Shown: positions 24,699 through 34,800 of the stretch, piece by piece
Numbering within the stretch: position 1 is the stretch's first letter
Layout of the letters: the number at the start of each line of letters is the position of its first letter
Origin: an uncultured Draconibacterium sp.
GTDB taxonomy: Bacteria > Bacteroidota > Bacteroidia > Bacteroidales > Prolixibacteraceae
Assembly: GCF_963677575.1 (NCBI RefSeq)
Contig: NZ_OY782038.1
Location: 2,669,501-2,733,500 of the forward strand
Length of the DNA stretch: 64,000 nt
Direction: 5' to 3'
Notes under the pieces: model-generated
Told to the model about the DNA's origin: nothing
Database searches by the model: none
The model's input: the letters and a program-made list of their open reading frames with translations, nothing else
Program-made: the position numbers and the translations under genes

Positions 24699-25241
24699 AT
24701 GGTTTTTGATTTAGAAGTTTTAAAAAAAATATTTTTCATAGTGCCCCTTGTCTTATTTATACATGAAATGGAAGAATGGAATATTTACCACTACCATAAA
24801 AAAAACTATACGAATGGTGTATTTGAAGAAACAATATTGGGAACTAGACTTTGGTTGTTTTTTTTGAGTATAATTGGATTTGTCTGGACTACAATTTGCT
24901 ACATAATTCCAAATACTACCATCAGCTCAATATTAATGATGTTGCTAATTGATTTTACTCTTCTTAACGCAATTCAGCATATTGTTGTATCCTTGAAAAC
25001 TAAGAAATACAATCCTGGATTAATATTTGGAGGTTTTATTGCCATTATTGTTGCTATTATTGTTATCGAAAATATTTTATATCATAGTATTATTCCCAAT
25101 TGGGGTGTTGTTCTTATTTTATTCTTAATAATCCCAATATTAATAGAAAGTATTATTAGTAGTAAAAGCAATAAGCTTCCTAAGATGCTTGTGGGAATAT
25201 TACGATTTTCTGCTAAATTAGATAAGTTTATGTCTACTTAG
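24699..25241 (+). CDS. HXXEE-domain membrane protein
   Basis: 180 aa, about five membrane helices. The HXXEE signature is present at residues 22-27 (FIHEMEEWN), with the further family features LNAIQHIVVSL and PGLIFGGFI. Function of the family is unknown. It follows the AraC regulator in cassette-like unit 2, and the unit ends 22 bases after its stop with the core TAAGCACAAC. Confidence 0.8.
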   Translation: MVFDLEVLKKIFFIVPLVLFIHEMEEWNIYHYHKKNYTNGVFEETILGTRLWLFFLSIIGFVWTTICYIIPNTTISSILMMLLIDFTLLNAIQHIVVSLKTKKYNPGLIFGGFIAIIVAIIVIENILYHSIIPNWGVVLILFLIIPILIESIISSKSNKLPKMLVGILRFSAKLDKFMST

Positions 25242-25263
25242 AATGATTTTAAGAATAGTTAAC

Positions 25264-25316
25264 TAAGCACAACAATGTAGCTTTAATTGCCCCAAGAGCA
25301 ACATTGACACCATTAA
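25264..25316 (+). repeat. attC-like 3' end of cassette unit 2
   Basis: TAAGCACAAC (25264-25273) is the exact reverse complement of GTTGTGCTTA at 23861-23870 that opens the unit. It is followed by arms CAATGT (25273-25278) and ACATTG (25301-25306) around a loop. The expected GTT at the far end is not intact (ATTAATG instead), so the site may be degenerate. Confidence 0.5.
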
Positions 25317-25334
25317 TGAAGCAACCGAAAATAG

Positions 25335-25934
25335 ATGATTATAAATAGAGACAAATACATTTTAGATTTTAAGGTTAAATTAGATTCATATGCTTCAATA
25401 AGTGAAAAATCATGGAACTTACTCAAATCAATCATAAAATTTAAAGCCTTAACAAAAAATGAAGTATTACTACAGAATGGTATTGTTTCCAGAAATTTCT
25501 ATTTCATTTGTAAGGGAGCCTTAAGGGCTTATTTCATAAACGCATTAGGAGATTCTTATACAAAGAATATTTTCTTTGAAACTGACTTTGCAAGCTCTTT
25601 TGTATCTTCAATGCTTGCAATTCCGTCTGAATTTACGATTGAAGCTCTCGAAGATTCCATTCTAATTTCATTGGACTATAAATCATATCAGAAATTAATA
25701 CATCAGGAAAATGATTTAAAGGAGTTCTATATTGCTTACCTGGAGAAAAACTGGGTAATCGATAAAGAGCAGAGAGAAATTTCATTGGTTCTTGAAGATG
25801 CAACCACAAGATATTTAAAATTGCGTGAAGCTCATCCTTATATTGATACCAGAATAGCTCAACAACACATTGCTTCACATCTGGGCATTACACCAACACA
25901 ATTGAGCCGAATACGAAAAAGTTTAAGAAAATAA
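25335..25934 (+). CDS. Crp/Fnr-family transcriptional regulator
   Basis: 199 aa. Cyclic-nucleotide-binding-like beta-roll at about 20-120 (LLQNGIVSRNFYFICKGALR), a long dimerisation helix, and a C-terminal HTH (IAQQHIASHLGITPTQLSRI, then RKSLRK). The family usually senses a small molecule or redox state. First of three tightly spaced genes with a YdcZ-like transporter and an acetyltransferase; Crp-YdcZ pairs are common in Bacteroidota, so it probably controls the transporter. Confidence 0.85.
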   Translation: MIINRDKYILDFKVKLDSYASISEKSWNLLKSIIKFKALTKNEVLLQNGIVSRNFYFICKGALRAYFINALGDSYTKNIFFETDFASSFVSSMLAIPSEFTIEALEDSILISLDYKSYQKLIHQENDLKEFYIAYLEKNWVIDKEQREISLVLEDATTRYLKLREAHPYIDTRIAQQHIASHLGITPTQLSRIRKSLRK

Positions 25935-25988
25935 TACGAATCAACATATGTAAATGCAGGGAGAAGTATGGCAATCTATATTTGCGAT

Positions 25989-26438
25989 ATGAGCAAATTG
26001 ATATTTTCCATACTCGCTTTTACAGGAGGAATTGCATTGGCAGCGCAAAGTGGCTTAAACACTCAATTGGGTTTAGGATTAAAAAATCCATTATTAGCAT
26101 CGCTGATTGCTTTTTGTACGAGCTCGCTTGTAGCCTTCATCTTAGTTTTTGTAGTTATTAGAGATTTACCCACAGTCTCACAAATAAAAATAATACCAAC
26201 TTACTTATGGTTTTCCGGTGGTCTTTTAAGTGTGCTTGGCATTGGTTTGTATTTATATACAATACCTAAGCTCGGTATATCTACAATGATATCAATTGGA
26301 CTTTGTGGTCAATTGATATTTGCCGCCATTGCAGGTCATTTTGGATGGTTAAATCTCCCAATAGAACCATTAACATTAAAAAAGTGCGTTGGAATTCTAG
26401 CAATGATAACAGGAATTTTAATAACGAATATAAAGTAA
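25989..26438 (+). CDS. YdcZ-like DMT-family transporter (DUF606)
   Basis: 149 aa from ATG 25989 (MSKLIFSILAFTGGIALAAQ); an ATG seven codons upstream is also open. Five helices with the DUF606 pattern: AAQSGLNTQLGLGL in the first loop, WFSGGLLSVLGIGLYLYTIP, and MISIGLCGQLIFAAIAGHFG. Likely exports or imports a small molecule across the inner membrane. Its TAA is followed after one base by the ATG of the GNAT gene, so they are translationally linked. Confidence 0.8.
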   Translation: MSKLIFSILAFTGGIALAAQSGLNTQLGLGLKNPLLASLIAFCTSSLVAFILVFVVIRDLPTVSQIKIIPTYLWFSGGLLSVLGIGLYLYTIPKLGISTMISIGLCGQLIFAAIAGHFGWLNLPIEPLTLKKCVGILAMITGILITNIK

Positions 26439-26439
26439 A

Positions 26440-27162
26440 ATGAACGAGCAAATTAGTAATAACTTATATGAACTGTGGACGCAAATTGGGATAATCACCA
26501 ATAAACTAATTAAAACAGAAGATTACAAATCGGTATCAATGGATGGTTCGGATTGGCCCAATAGGATTTTTAACTTGAAAAATAACACTGAAACGTTAGC
26601 TAAAATAGTGCTGTTGAGTAAAAATGGAAATGCACCTGAAATATTAACCGTTCCAAAACCAAATGACTTAAATCAAAACCCTAATTTAGAATTTGTAATG
26701 GGACAGAAAAACATGGCTCTTGAATTAGAATTATTTTCGGGAACGACAATTAAAAATCCGAATATCAAACAAGTAAAAACCGAAAGTACAGCCATTGCTT
26801 TTGCCGAAACGGCATCAAAATCTTTTGGATATAGGGTTGACTATCAAGTAATCAATAAAATCATTAAATACTCGAAAAACATTAGATTATTTATATACCA
26901 GGAAAAAAATGAGAGTTTAGGGTGTGGAATTGCATTTTTTGATTCTAATAATATTGCAGGATTACACATGATTGGAACACTCCCAAAAGGCAGAGGTAAA
27001 GGAATTGGAAAAAGTATGACAGAGCATTTATTGATGGAAGCAAAAGAAAATAAATCAAAAACTTGTGTTCTTAATGCTTCGAAATTGGGAGAGCCTATTT
27101 ATACAAAATTTGGTTTTAAGGCGCATGGAGAAATTGAAACATATAAAATATTGAAAGTTTAA
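26440..27162 (+). CDS. GNAT-family N-acetyltransferase
   Basis: 240 aa. C-terminal GNAT fold at about 140-240: IAGLHMIGTLPKGRGKGIGK is motif A, with the acetyl-CoA binding (R/Q)GxGxG/A pattern, followed by VLNASKLGEPIYTKFGFKAH. The N-terminal 120 residues match nothing recognised and may bind the substrate. Substrate unknown. Last gene of the Crp-YdcZ-GNAT unit; the IS630-type element begins about 80 bases after its stop. Confidence 0.8.
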   Translation: MNEQISNNLYELWTQIGIITNKLIKTEDYKSVSMDGSDWPNRIFNLKNNTETLAKIVLLSKNGNAPEILTVPKPNDLNQNPNLEFVMGQKNMALELELFSGTTIKNPNIKQVKTESTAIAFAETASKSFGYRVDYQVINKIIKYSKNIRLFIYQEKNESLGCGIAFFDSNNIAGLHMIGTLPKGRGKGIGKSMTEHLLMEAKENKSKTCVLNASKLGEPIYTKFGFKAHGEIETYKILKV

Positions 27163-27248
27163 AAACAACTAAAGCTAACATTTATAACCGTTGCACAACC
27201 CTATAATTTTTAGCCCCCGCTAGCGCGATTTTAGGTTGCAATACCGAT

Positions 27249-27749
27249 TTAGTTATTAAATGCCGCATTAAATGCATTTAAGAAGTGATGATTTCCTGTA
27301 ATCGATTTAATTGTTTCTGTTCCCATATTGTTTGATATACGCCACAGCCATTGCCTTAGTTTTTCCATGTCCTCAAATAGTTGGTTTTTGAACCTTGTTT
27401 TAATGTATTGCCAAACTTGTTCACATGGATTTAACTCCGGGGTGTAAGGTGGAATATTTAGCAAATATATATTGCTCGGTACCTCTATGTTCTTTGTAGA
27501 ATGAAACCCCGCATTGTCAACAACTACAATCTTATATTCTTCTGGCTTGTGTTTGGAAAAGGCATTTAAGTAAGCCTCAAATATATTCACATTGACACCA
27601 TCGATCTCCCAAACAAACGAATCACCATTAACAGGAGAATAACTGCCATACAAATAGGTAGATGCAAATTTGTGCTGGTAGCTAATAACCGGCCTCACCC
27701 CACGGGCTGTCACACATTTTCCAATATGGCTCATCAGCCCAAAGCGGCT
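27249..27749 (-). pseudogene. IS630-type transposase, C-terminal DDE part
   Basis: Encodes SRFGLMSHIGKCVTARGVRP, VVVDNAGFHSTKNI (second Asp) and IPPYTPELNPCEQVWQYIKT (Glu), the DDE superfamily core. The present open frame runs upstream to 27821 through the IS21 end, where it reads ANE in place of QDE. Joining 27749 to 30355 across the insertion restores LYFQDESRFGLM, with the first catalytic Asp. Confidence 0.85.
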
Positions 27750-27834
27750 TTCATTGGCTATTTCGGTCAGACCGTGCCACACATTTCGATTGAAACCGTG
27801 CCACTTTGAGAGATGGTGCAATTATACAAAAAAA

Positions 27835-28575
27835 TTAATTTTCACTCTTTAAAATTCCTTTTCTCAGCGATTCCCCTTTCAGGTCAATACGGTGAGATGA
27901 GTTGACAATCCGGTCGAGGATTGCATCGGCAATAGTACCTTCACCGATAATATCGTACCACACAGAAACCGGTATTTGCGAGACAACAATTGTAGATGTT
28001 TTGTTATACCTGTCATCGATAATATCCATTAGTGCTTCGCGACTGTGGTTATCTAGTGCCTGAAGGCCAAAGTCATCGAGGATAAGCAGGTTTGTTTTCT
28101 GCAACTTACTGAGTTCTTTCAGGTAAGTCCCATCGGTTTTAGCCAGTTTCATCCGGGCAAACAAACGGGCTGTGTTTGAATACAAAGTTTTTAGCCCGTT
28201 AAAACAAGCCTGGTGTCCAAGTGCCTGAGCGAGGTAGCTTTTTCCAACGCCCGAAGCCCCTGTAATTATCAGGTTTTCTTTACGTTTGATAAAATCAAGC
28301 GTTGTCAGTCGGTTAAACATGTTACGGTCGAGGTTCCGTGCTGGCTCAAAATGCACTTCCTCTACGCTTGCTTTTTGACGGAAAGCTGCTTGTTTTAAAA
28401 GCCTTTCGATTTTCTGGTTCTGCCTGCTTTCCCATTCATGGTCGGTAAGCAAGGCCAGGTACTCATCGGGGGTGAGCTCTTGTAAACCATTGTTTTTTAC
28501 ATGTTGTAAATGTAGGTCGGCCATTGCGCCAATGCGCATCTGCCTTAGTTTTTCAACTGTTTGATTGTTGTTCAT
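27835..28575 (-). CDS. istB: IS21-type helper ATPase IstB
   Basis: 246 aa AAA+ ATPase of the IstB/DnaC type: Walker A ITGASGVGKSYLAQALGHQA at about 103-122, Walker B LLILDDFGLQAL at about 165, sensor region DDRYNKTSTIVVSQIPVSVW. It forms the decamer that bends target DNA and stimulates IstA. Lies 17 bases after the istA stop. Confidence 0.93.
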   Translation of the reverse strand: MNNNQTVEKLRQMRIGAMADLHLQHVKNNGLQELTPDEYLALLTDHEWESRQNQKIERLLKQAAFRQKASVEEVHFEPARNLDRNMFNRLTTLDFIKRKENLIITGASGVGKSYLAQALGHQACFNGLKTLYSNTARLFARMKLAKTDGTYLKELSKLQKTNLLILDDFGLQALDNHSREALMDIIDDRYNKTSTIVVSQIPVSVWYDIIGEGTIADAILDRIVNSSHRIDLKGESLRKGILKSEN

Positions 28576-28592
28576 ATTATTAAATTCTAGAG

Positions 28593-30140
28593 TTATTTAT
28601 AAGCCGCTGCCCCGCGCAGGTTGCTGTGTGCAGGGATATGCGGAATATTGCTGTTTTCTTTCGGGAAAGGAAGTTTGTCTTGTTTATTTTTTAAGATGTT
28701 ACCAATACGCCTGTAGGAATGAGTTCCGGCAAGAAGGGCCAGTTTACAAGCGTTATTTAAGCGCTCTGAACCGTAAGCCTTGTGAAGCTGGACAATGCCC
28801 ATGGCACTTTTGTAAGCTGTTTCAGGATAGTCGCAAGTGGTCACCAACTGGTCAACGAGTGTCAACACATTTTCTCCATGTTTGGCAGCCATACGCTTAA
28901 AGAAATCCGGGTTCCAATCGGTCCGTGCCCGGTGGGTACTGCTTAAATGCTCTTTGATGGTATTATAACTTCCTATGGTATAGTTACGTTTGTGAAGGGC
29001 AATACGCTGGTGGTTATAATACACTTCAACAGTGGATGCCGTATAGTGGATAAGTGTTGACTTACCGATATACCGGTACGGAACGCTGTAATAACTTTTT
29101 TCGGGTGAAAAATACACATAGCCAATTTTCTGGACCTTTGCCCTGCGGTAATCTTTCATCTGATAAGGCGTGTCGGGCAGCGGTTTTAGATAGCTGCGTT
29201 CCACCGATTGAAACAGTTCCCGGCGGCTGGCCTGTTTTCGTTGAAACAGCAAGTTGTTGTAGTCTTTTAAAAGTTTTCTTATCTCGCGGTTCAGGTCGTC
29301 AAGCGAAAAGAAATCCATATCCCTTAGCGGATAATAAATACGCTGATAGGCAAGATTAACGGCGTTTTCGACCAATGCTTTGTCTTGCGGGGCATAGCTG
29401 CGTGTTGGGTTGATAACACAGCCGTAATGACAGGCAAAATCTTTAAACGTACGGTTTATCTCTGCTTCGTATTTACTTGCCCGGGTAACGGCCGATTTTA
29501 AATTGTCCGAAACAATAGCTTTGGGCACACCTTCAAAGAATGAAAGGGCACCGGCAGTACAAGTAATAAGATCTTCGCGTTTTTGGCTTAAACAGGCTGT
29601 AACATAGGTATATTGACTATTGGGCAGGATCGCAACAAAAACTTCTACCGGGATAAGCTCCCCGGTTTCTTTATTGATGATATGCAGTTTCTTTCCTGCA
29701 AAATCGATGTACATCTCCTTTCCTGCCTCATGTTCCAGTTTCATCGAACCTTTCACCTGGTCGTATTTTCGGTGGTAATGTTCCATAAACTGGGTGTAGC
29801 TGTAAGGGTTGGAAACCTGGCCCTGGTATTCCTGGTAGTGGTACATAAAGGTAAAACCGGGGTGGTTGCGTTGCTGGTTTACTTTGTCGAACCAATCCAT
29901 CAGCTCGTCATACCGGTCAGTAATAAGCGTGGTGTGCGCCGTAAAAAGCTCATCCAGTCGGTGAGGATCCATTGCCAGCAGTTCCCCGATACTGTAATCG
30001 CTAGCCCTTGCCAGTTTGATATAATTGTTGACGGTGTTGCGCGAGATACCTAATATCCTGCCAATCTGCCGGTTGCTTTCCCCGTCGTTGTGCAACGATA
30101 AAATCTGTTTTAAATCCATCAGATCAAGTTTGTTTGCCAT
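28593..30140 (-). CDS. istA: IS21-type transposase IstA
   Basis: 515 aa. N-terminal HTH (NRQIGRILGISRNTVNNYIK), then an RNase-H-like DDE integrase core (MYIDFAGKKLHI first Asp; AIVSDNLKSAV second Asp; ENAVNLAYQRIYYP Glu) and the C-terminal Mu-type region. Full-length for the family. Transposes the 2.6-kb element together with IstB. Confidence 0.93.
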   Translation of the reverse strand: MANKLDLMDLKQILSLHNDGESNRQIGRILGISRNTVNNYIKLARASDYSIGELLAMDPHRLDELFTAHTTLITDRYDELMDWFDKVNQQRNHPGFTFMYHYQEYQGQVSNPYSYTQFMEHYHRKYDQVKGSMKLEHEAGKEMYIDFAGKKLHIINKETGELIPVEVFVAILPNSQYTYVTACLSQKREDLITCTAGALSFFEGVPKAIVSDNLKSAVTRASKYEAEINRTFKDFACHYGCVINPTRSYAPQDKALVENAVNLAYQRIYYPLRDMDFFSLDDLNREIRKLLKDYNNLLFQRKQASRRELFQSVERSYLKPLPDTPYQMKDYRRAKVQKIGYVYFSPEKSYYSVPYRYIGKSTLIHYTASTVEVYYNHQRIALHKRNYTIGSYNTIKEHLSSTHRARTDWNPDFFKRMAAKHGENVLTLVDQLVTTCDYPETAYKSAMGIVQLHKAYGSERLNNACKLALLAGTHSYRRIGNILKNKQDKLPFPKENSNIPHIPAHSNLRGAAAYK

Positions 30141-30355
30141 ATCCAGAAAAAAAAATCTGCGATATAGCTGTTTTTACCTGATCTCCCAAAGTGGCACAAA
30201 ACGAACCGTTAGAGTAACCAGCCTGAACCGGAGTGGCACAAAACGAACCGAAAAATATCCGCTTTTTAGCTATCCGGTGCACAGTTTGAACCGAAATCAC
30301 TGGCACAAACCACTCCGAAATCGGTGGCACAAAACGAACCAGAATAGCCATTCAT

Positions 30356-30918
30356 CTTGAAAATACAAGTTAACACTGTTGTAGTTATTTTTATCCAGAC
30401 TCTTTCTAAGTGCGTGGAATGTGTTTGGTAGTTTTTAAAAAAGCTTCTTCGGCCTGTTTGTCTTTCTTAATATGTGATTTCCGCGGGCTTTTTACCTTGG
30501 TTTTGAAATGTTTTATCAGGTATTCCCTGATACGTTGATATTTTATTTCTACCCCATATTCCTGATATACCCAGTTCCGGGCATCCCAATACCCCTGGAA
30601 CGGATTATGCGGGTCATTGACTCTTTGCTCAAGACCTTGATGAATTGCAGGCGTAATAATTTTTGATCGTTTGACTTTTGGCTTGTCGGATAGCAACTCA
30701 GAAATACCTCCGGATTTGTAATTATTGAGCCATCTTTCAAGAGTCCTTTTGTGCACACATAAATAGTCTGCAAGTTCTTGACGGGTACTAAACCTGCCGG
30801 ATTTTATTTCAATTAAACTCCTGAGCCGTTTTCCTGCCTGAAATGATTTTTGTTTTACCAACAGTTTTTGTAGCTCAGCTACCGATTCTTTTATCTCCAA
30901 ATAGGCTTTCTTTCCCAT
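30356..30918 (-). pseudogene. IS630-type transposase, N-terminal HTH part
   Basis: Starts MGKKAYLEIKESVAELQKLL; helix-turn-helix (STRQELADYLCVHKRTLERW, then LNNYKSGG) and winged domain (GYWDARNWVYQEYGVEIKYQ) as in IS630. The frame closes at 30406; at the A/T run 30432-30442 a +1 shift continues as KLPNTFHALRKSLDKNNYNS, then VNLYFQDE, into the IS21 site. So the gene was either frameshifted or uses recoding, and then was cut by the insertion. Confidence 0.8.
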
Positions 30919-31015
30919 GATCGAAGATAATAAATTTATGCGGCATTACATAACGATATTGGTATAAATCGTGCCTCAGCCAGTAAGGCTGAAAAAAGTT
31001 TCATTCAATCGTCCG

Positions 31016-31057
31016 CAAAAAAAAATGATGCCCTCACTCAGACTCAGAGTAAGGGCA
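31016..31057 (-). terminator. Terminator of the efflux operon
   Basis: On the minus strand TGCCCTTACTC pairs with GAGTGAGGGCA (one G-T pair) over a 7-base loop, followed by nine T residues. It lies 16 bases after the last gene of the operon. Confidence 0.9.
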
Positions 31058-31072
31058 CCACCTTATAAGAGA

Positions 31073-31795
31073 TTAAACAAACTTCTCCCTTTTCTGTAAA
31101 TTAAAAAGGCCGTACAAAACGAACACCAAAGTGGCGATTCCCATAAAAATCCGGTTCTTACGAATGATTCCTATCCAAATCACTTCATTCAGGTTGTTCG
31201 GGATTTCAAACGGATTCAGAAAAATATCCCACTGGGTATTCCGCATTCCGGTATCCTGAAGTATAATTAATGCCACCCCAATTAACACCATTGCCACAGC
31301 TGTTCCGTTTCCGTTTTTAATAACAGTTGAGAACATAAATGCCATCGATCCTAAAAATATAATTGGATACATTAACTGGTACGACATTTCCAGCAGGTTA
31401 ATTTTGTACAATAGCACCGAAGCCAAAGCCGAAAACAGGACGATAATAACAAATACAAGTGTATAAATCATTACCAAACGTACCAACCAAACTTTATAAC
31501 GGTAGTTCGGAATTCCGAAAAGAATTTCCAGCATCCGCGAGTCATCGTCGTTTTGTATGCCAAAAACCGACGGGTAAAAAATGAGCAATATGCCGGGAAA
31601 TATTAGTAAAGAATACACCACATCTTCCGACATGGAACCACCATTATAAACCGTTTCTATGGCAAAAAACAAAAAGAATGCGAGTGCTGCTATTAAAAAC
31701 CAAATAAACCGGTTGGCAAAGATGATCCTTAAATTATACCGTATCATTTTTATCAAAATATACAGCCTGTTTTTTATATCGAATTGTCTTTCCAT
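31073..31795 (-). CDS. ABC-2 type transporter permease
   Basis: 240 aa with six predicted membrane helices (NRFIWFLIAALAFFLFFAIE first; MGIATLVFVLYGLFNL last) and the cytoplasmic segment DDDSRMLEILFGIPNYRYKV typical of ABC-2 permeases. It starts 6 bases after the RND-ABC fusion gene and is the natural membrane partner of the ATPase domain fused there. Last gene of the operon. Confidence 0.8.
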   Translation of the reverse strand: MERQFDIKNRLYILIKMIRYNLRIIFANRFIWFLIAALAFFLFFAIETVYNGGSMSEDVVYSLLIFPGILLIFYPSVFGIQNDDDSRMLEILFGIPNYRYKVWLVRLVMIYTLVFVIIVLFSALASVLLYKINLLEMSYQLMYPIIFLGSMAFMFSTVIKNGNGTAVAMVLIGVALIILQDTGMRNTQWDIFLNPFEIPNNLNEVIWIGIIRKNRIFMGIATLVFVLYGLFNLQKREKFV

Positions 31796-31801
31796 AATTC
31801 C

Positions 31802-34800
31802 TTAAACAAAGTCTTTTAACAAACACAAATAAGCATCCTCAAGATTTGGCAATACGCTTACAGCATCGGGTGCCGGCTTTTCTTTGGCCAAACAACGCAT
31901 CTTAATATTTTCGCCATCGCGCATGTGGTGAACAATCATTTGTTTATTGGTCATTTTGTCAAATTCCTTAGCCGGAACCGAGAATTGCCAAACAAAATTA
32001 TTACCCATATTTACCATATCGTTTGGTGTTCCAAAATATTTCAGGTTACCACGGTTAATTACCGCTACCTGGTTACACGAACTTGAAATATCCTCGATAA
32101 TGTGTGTCGAGAAAATTACGATTCGCTCGCGGCTCAGCTCCACCAGCAAGTTACGGAAACGAATACGTTCGCGCGGATCGAGACCGGCGGTAGGTTCGTC
32201 AACAACCAAAATACGCGGCAGGTTTAACAGGATTTGTGCAATACCAATCCGCTGTTTCATACCGCCTGAGAATGCTCCAATTTTATCTGTCCGGCGTTCC
32301 CACATATGAACACTTTTTAGCACGTACTCCAATCGGTCTTCGCGCGTTTTGGTATCTTTTATTCCTTTCAATATTGCCTGATAATCGAGAAATTCCCAGG
32401 CGGACATATTTTCGTAAGTACCAAAAGCCTGTGGCAAATAACCGATCAATCCCTGAAGCTCTTCGCGGTATTTTTGCGTATCCATTCCATTTATCCAGAT
32501 CTTTCCGTAACTCTGTTCGAGCACACCGGTAATAATCCGCATCATGGTTGATTTACCAGCACCGTTTGGTCCAAGTAAACCAAACATACCGGTTTTAATT
32601 TCCAACGAAACACCGTTTAATGCACGGAAAGGTTTTTTCCGTTTTCCGATTACCGGAATCTGGCGAACCATATTAAAGTAACCACGGCGAAGAGCTCCAA
32701 AACGTCCTTCAATGCGGGCAATATTCACGTCTTTGTTATGGATGTATTCTGCCGTTGCATAGAACACCAGCAAAATGTACCAGATAATTGCAATAAAGAT
32801 TACCATTCCCAGGTTGTCCCAGTCTCTGTAGAAATAGAGAAGGAAAACCAATGGCACAATCCAGAATAAAATGTTATAAATCCATTTGTTCAGCTTCAGA
32901 TAAAAGGCTTTTCCCGTAGCTTCATGTTTGTTTATCAGCATCTGGTTTAGCGGCACTCTTAACAAGAACAGGAAGAAGAAAACGCCGTGCGACAATATCC
33001 ACATCCACAAATGGCTTTCGATGTAGAAGAAGGTAAAATAAGTAACGAAAATAAACAATGGTACTTGCCAGATGAGATCAGAAAAATCGCGTAGGTGTTT
33101 ATAATCTTTTGACAGACCGGCACGTTCACGAATCTTCAATCCCGATTTCCATTCGCGCATAAAACGCGAATCGCGGTCGTAAATTTTTACCAGCCTTCTG
33201 ACTTTAATTCGTATTGGTTCGTTTTCATCCACAACTTTCTCGCTGGCCTGGCGCAAACTGTTCATTGTAAAGGCTACAACTCCCGGCACCAGAACAATCA
33301 GCAAAATAAAATCGAGCAATTGCCAAACAAAGCTATCCACTCGCAGATAGACAAAAATGGCTCCGATGATAAACACCGTCAACATTCCCAGTTTTAAGCC
33401 AAGATGTAACGACTTAATCCAGTCGAGCGCATTTTCCATTCCGGCGTATAATGTTGGAATAAAAACCAGTGTAAGTATTGTACTTAATGCCAAACCGCCA
33501 ATTACTGTAATGGCAAACGGAGCACCAATGGCACCAACATATTCGGCCTGTCCCATTGCCAGTGGGAATAACGCTACAATAGTGGTAATGGCTGTAATTA
33601 AAATCGGGCGAACACGCGAAAGACCGGCGGCCATTAAAGCACGCGATTTTCGGTAGCCCCGCTTTCGGAGAATATTGGTGTAATCGATCAGAATAATTCC
33701 GTTGTTCACCACTACCCCAATCAGGATTATAAAACCCATTAAAGTATTGGCGTTAAACAGACTGTTCCCGGTAAAAATAAGCGCCAGGAATGATCCGATG
33801 GCAGCCAGTGGAATAGAGAAAATCAGTACGAACGGTGTTGATACCGATTCGAAAACCGATGCCAAAATCATTAGAATAAGGATGAAAGCCGCAGCAATCA
33901 AGAACTTAAATTCAGCATACTGATCTTCTTCGTGAATTACCTCAACAGCAACTCCCGACGGCAGTTTGTAAGCACCAATTATATCGTCAATTTCAAGACG
34001 ATAAGCTTCAAGCAAATCATTCGATTCGCTGGCTTCGTCAACAAAACTGTAGGTTAATTCAATCAGCTTTTCCTGGTTTACACGGGTAACGCTGGCCATT
34101 CCTTCGGCGTAAACCATGTCAGCCAGTTCATCCATATCGTAAGTGGCGCCCTGAGTATTGCTAACCTGCAAGCGACGAAGATCTTCAATTCCCTTTTCAT
34201 CTTTATCCTCCTCAACGCCATCGGGCAATTTTTCTTTTATCACGATTTCGTACTCATCCGTGCCCTGCTTAAAATTCACTCCCGAGGTAAACTCACGGGT
34301 AAAAGTTCCAAGCTCCGACATAATATTCTGAAGCGTAATTCCATATTCGGTCAGCAGCATCTGGTTGAAATACATGTGTACTTCGGGCCGGTTGTTCGAC
34401 ACGCTGATATTTGCCCGGCGGATCGATTCAAGATCTTCGATGTAGTAAAGCAAATCTTCGGCAACGCCTTTCATCACCTCAAAGTTTTCGCCTTTTATAA
34501 CCACACGCTCCTGATTCGAGCCGATTCCCATAAACTGCTGGAATCCCTGCGTGCCTGAACGACCACCGCCGCCGCCACGGAAGCTGGCACTCGATGTAGG
34601 TGCTTCAAGACCAACTTCTCCCTGCGAAACATTGCCAATCCGGTCTTCAACATCTTGTTTGATTTCGGCAATAGTACGATCATCAATATCTTTGTAATTT
34701 TCGCTAAGAATGAATGTCAGAATAGCCTCTTCTGCTTCAATATTGGCCGATAGATCCTGCTTTTCAGCAATGTCTTCCAAACGGCTTTCCACATCGGCAA

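Larger units (their letters stand above)
27755..30350 (-). mobile_element. IS21-type insertion sequence nested in the IS630-type element
   Basis: 2596 bp, begins TGGCTATT and ends AATAGCCA, flanked by 5-bp direct repeats TTCAT (27750-27754, 30351-30355). Both ends carry several copies of GTGGCAC-containing repeats, usual for IS21. Contains istA and istB on the minus strand. Both genes look intact, so this element may be active and is younger than its host. Confidence 0.92.
27244..30962 (-). mobile_element. IS630-type insertion sequence, interrupted by an IS21-type element
   Basis: Ends are imperfect inverted repeats of about 30 bp sharing CC[AG]AT ... GTTAT ... AATGCCGCAT, each flanked by TA (27242-27243 and 30963-30964), the target duplicated by the IS630/Tc1-mariner group. 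Removing the inner element and one copy of its 5-bp duplication leaves 1118 bp, the usual IS630 size. The transposase is split by that insertion and also carries a frameshift. Confidence 0.88.
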
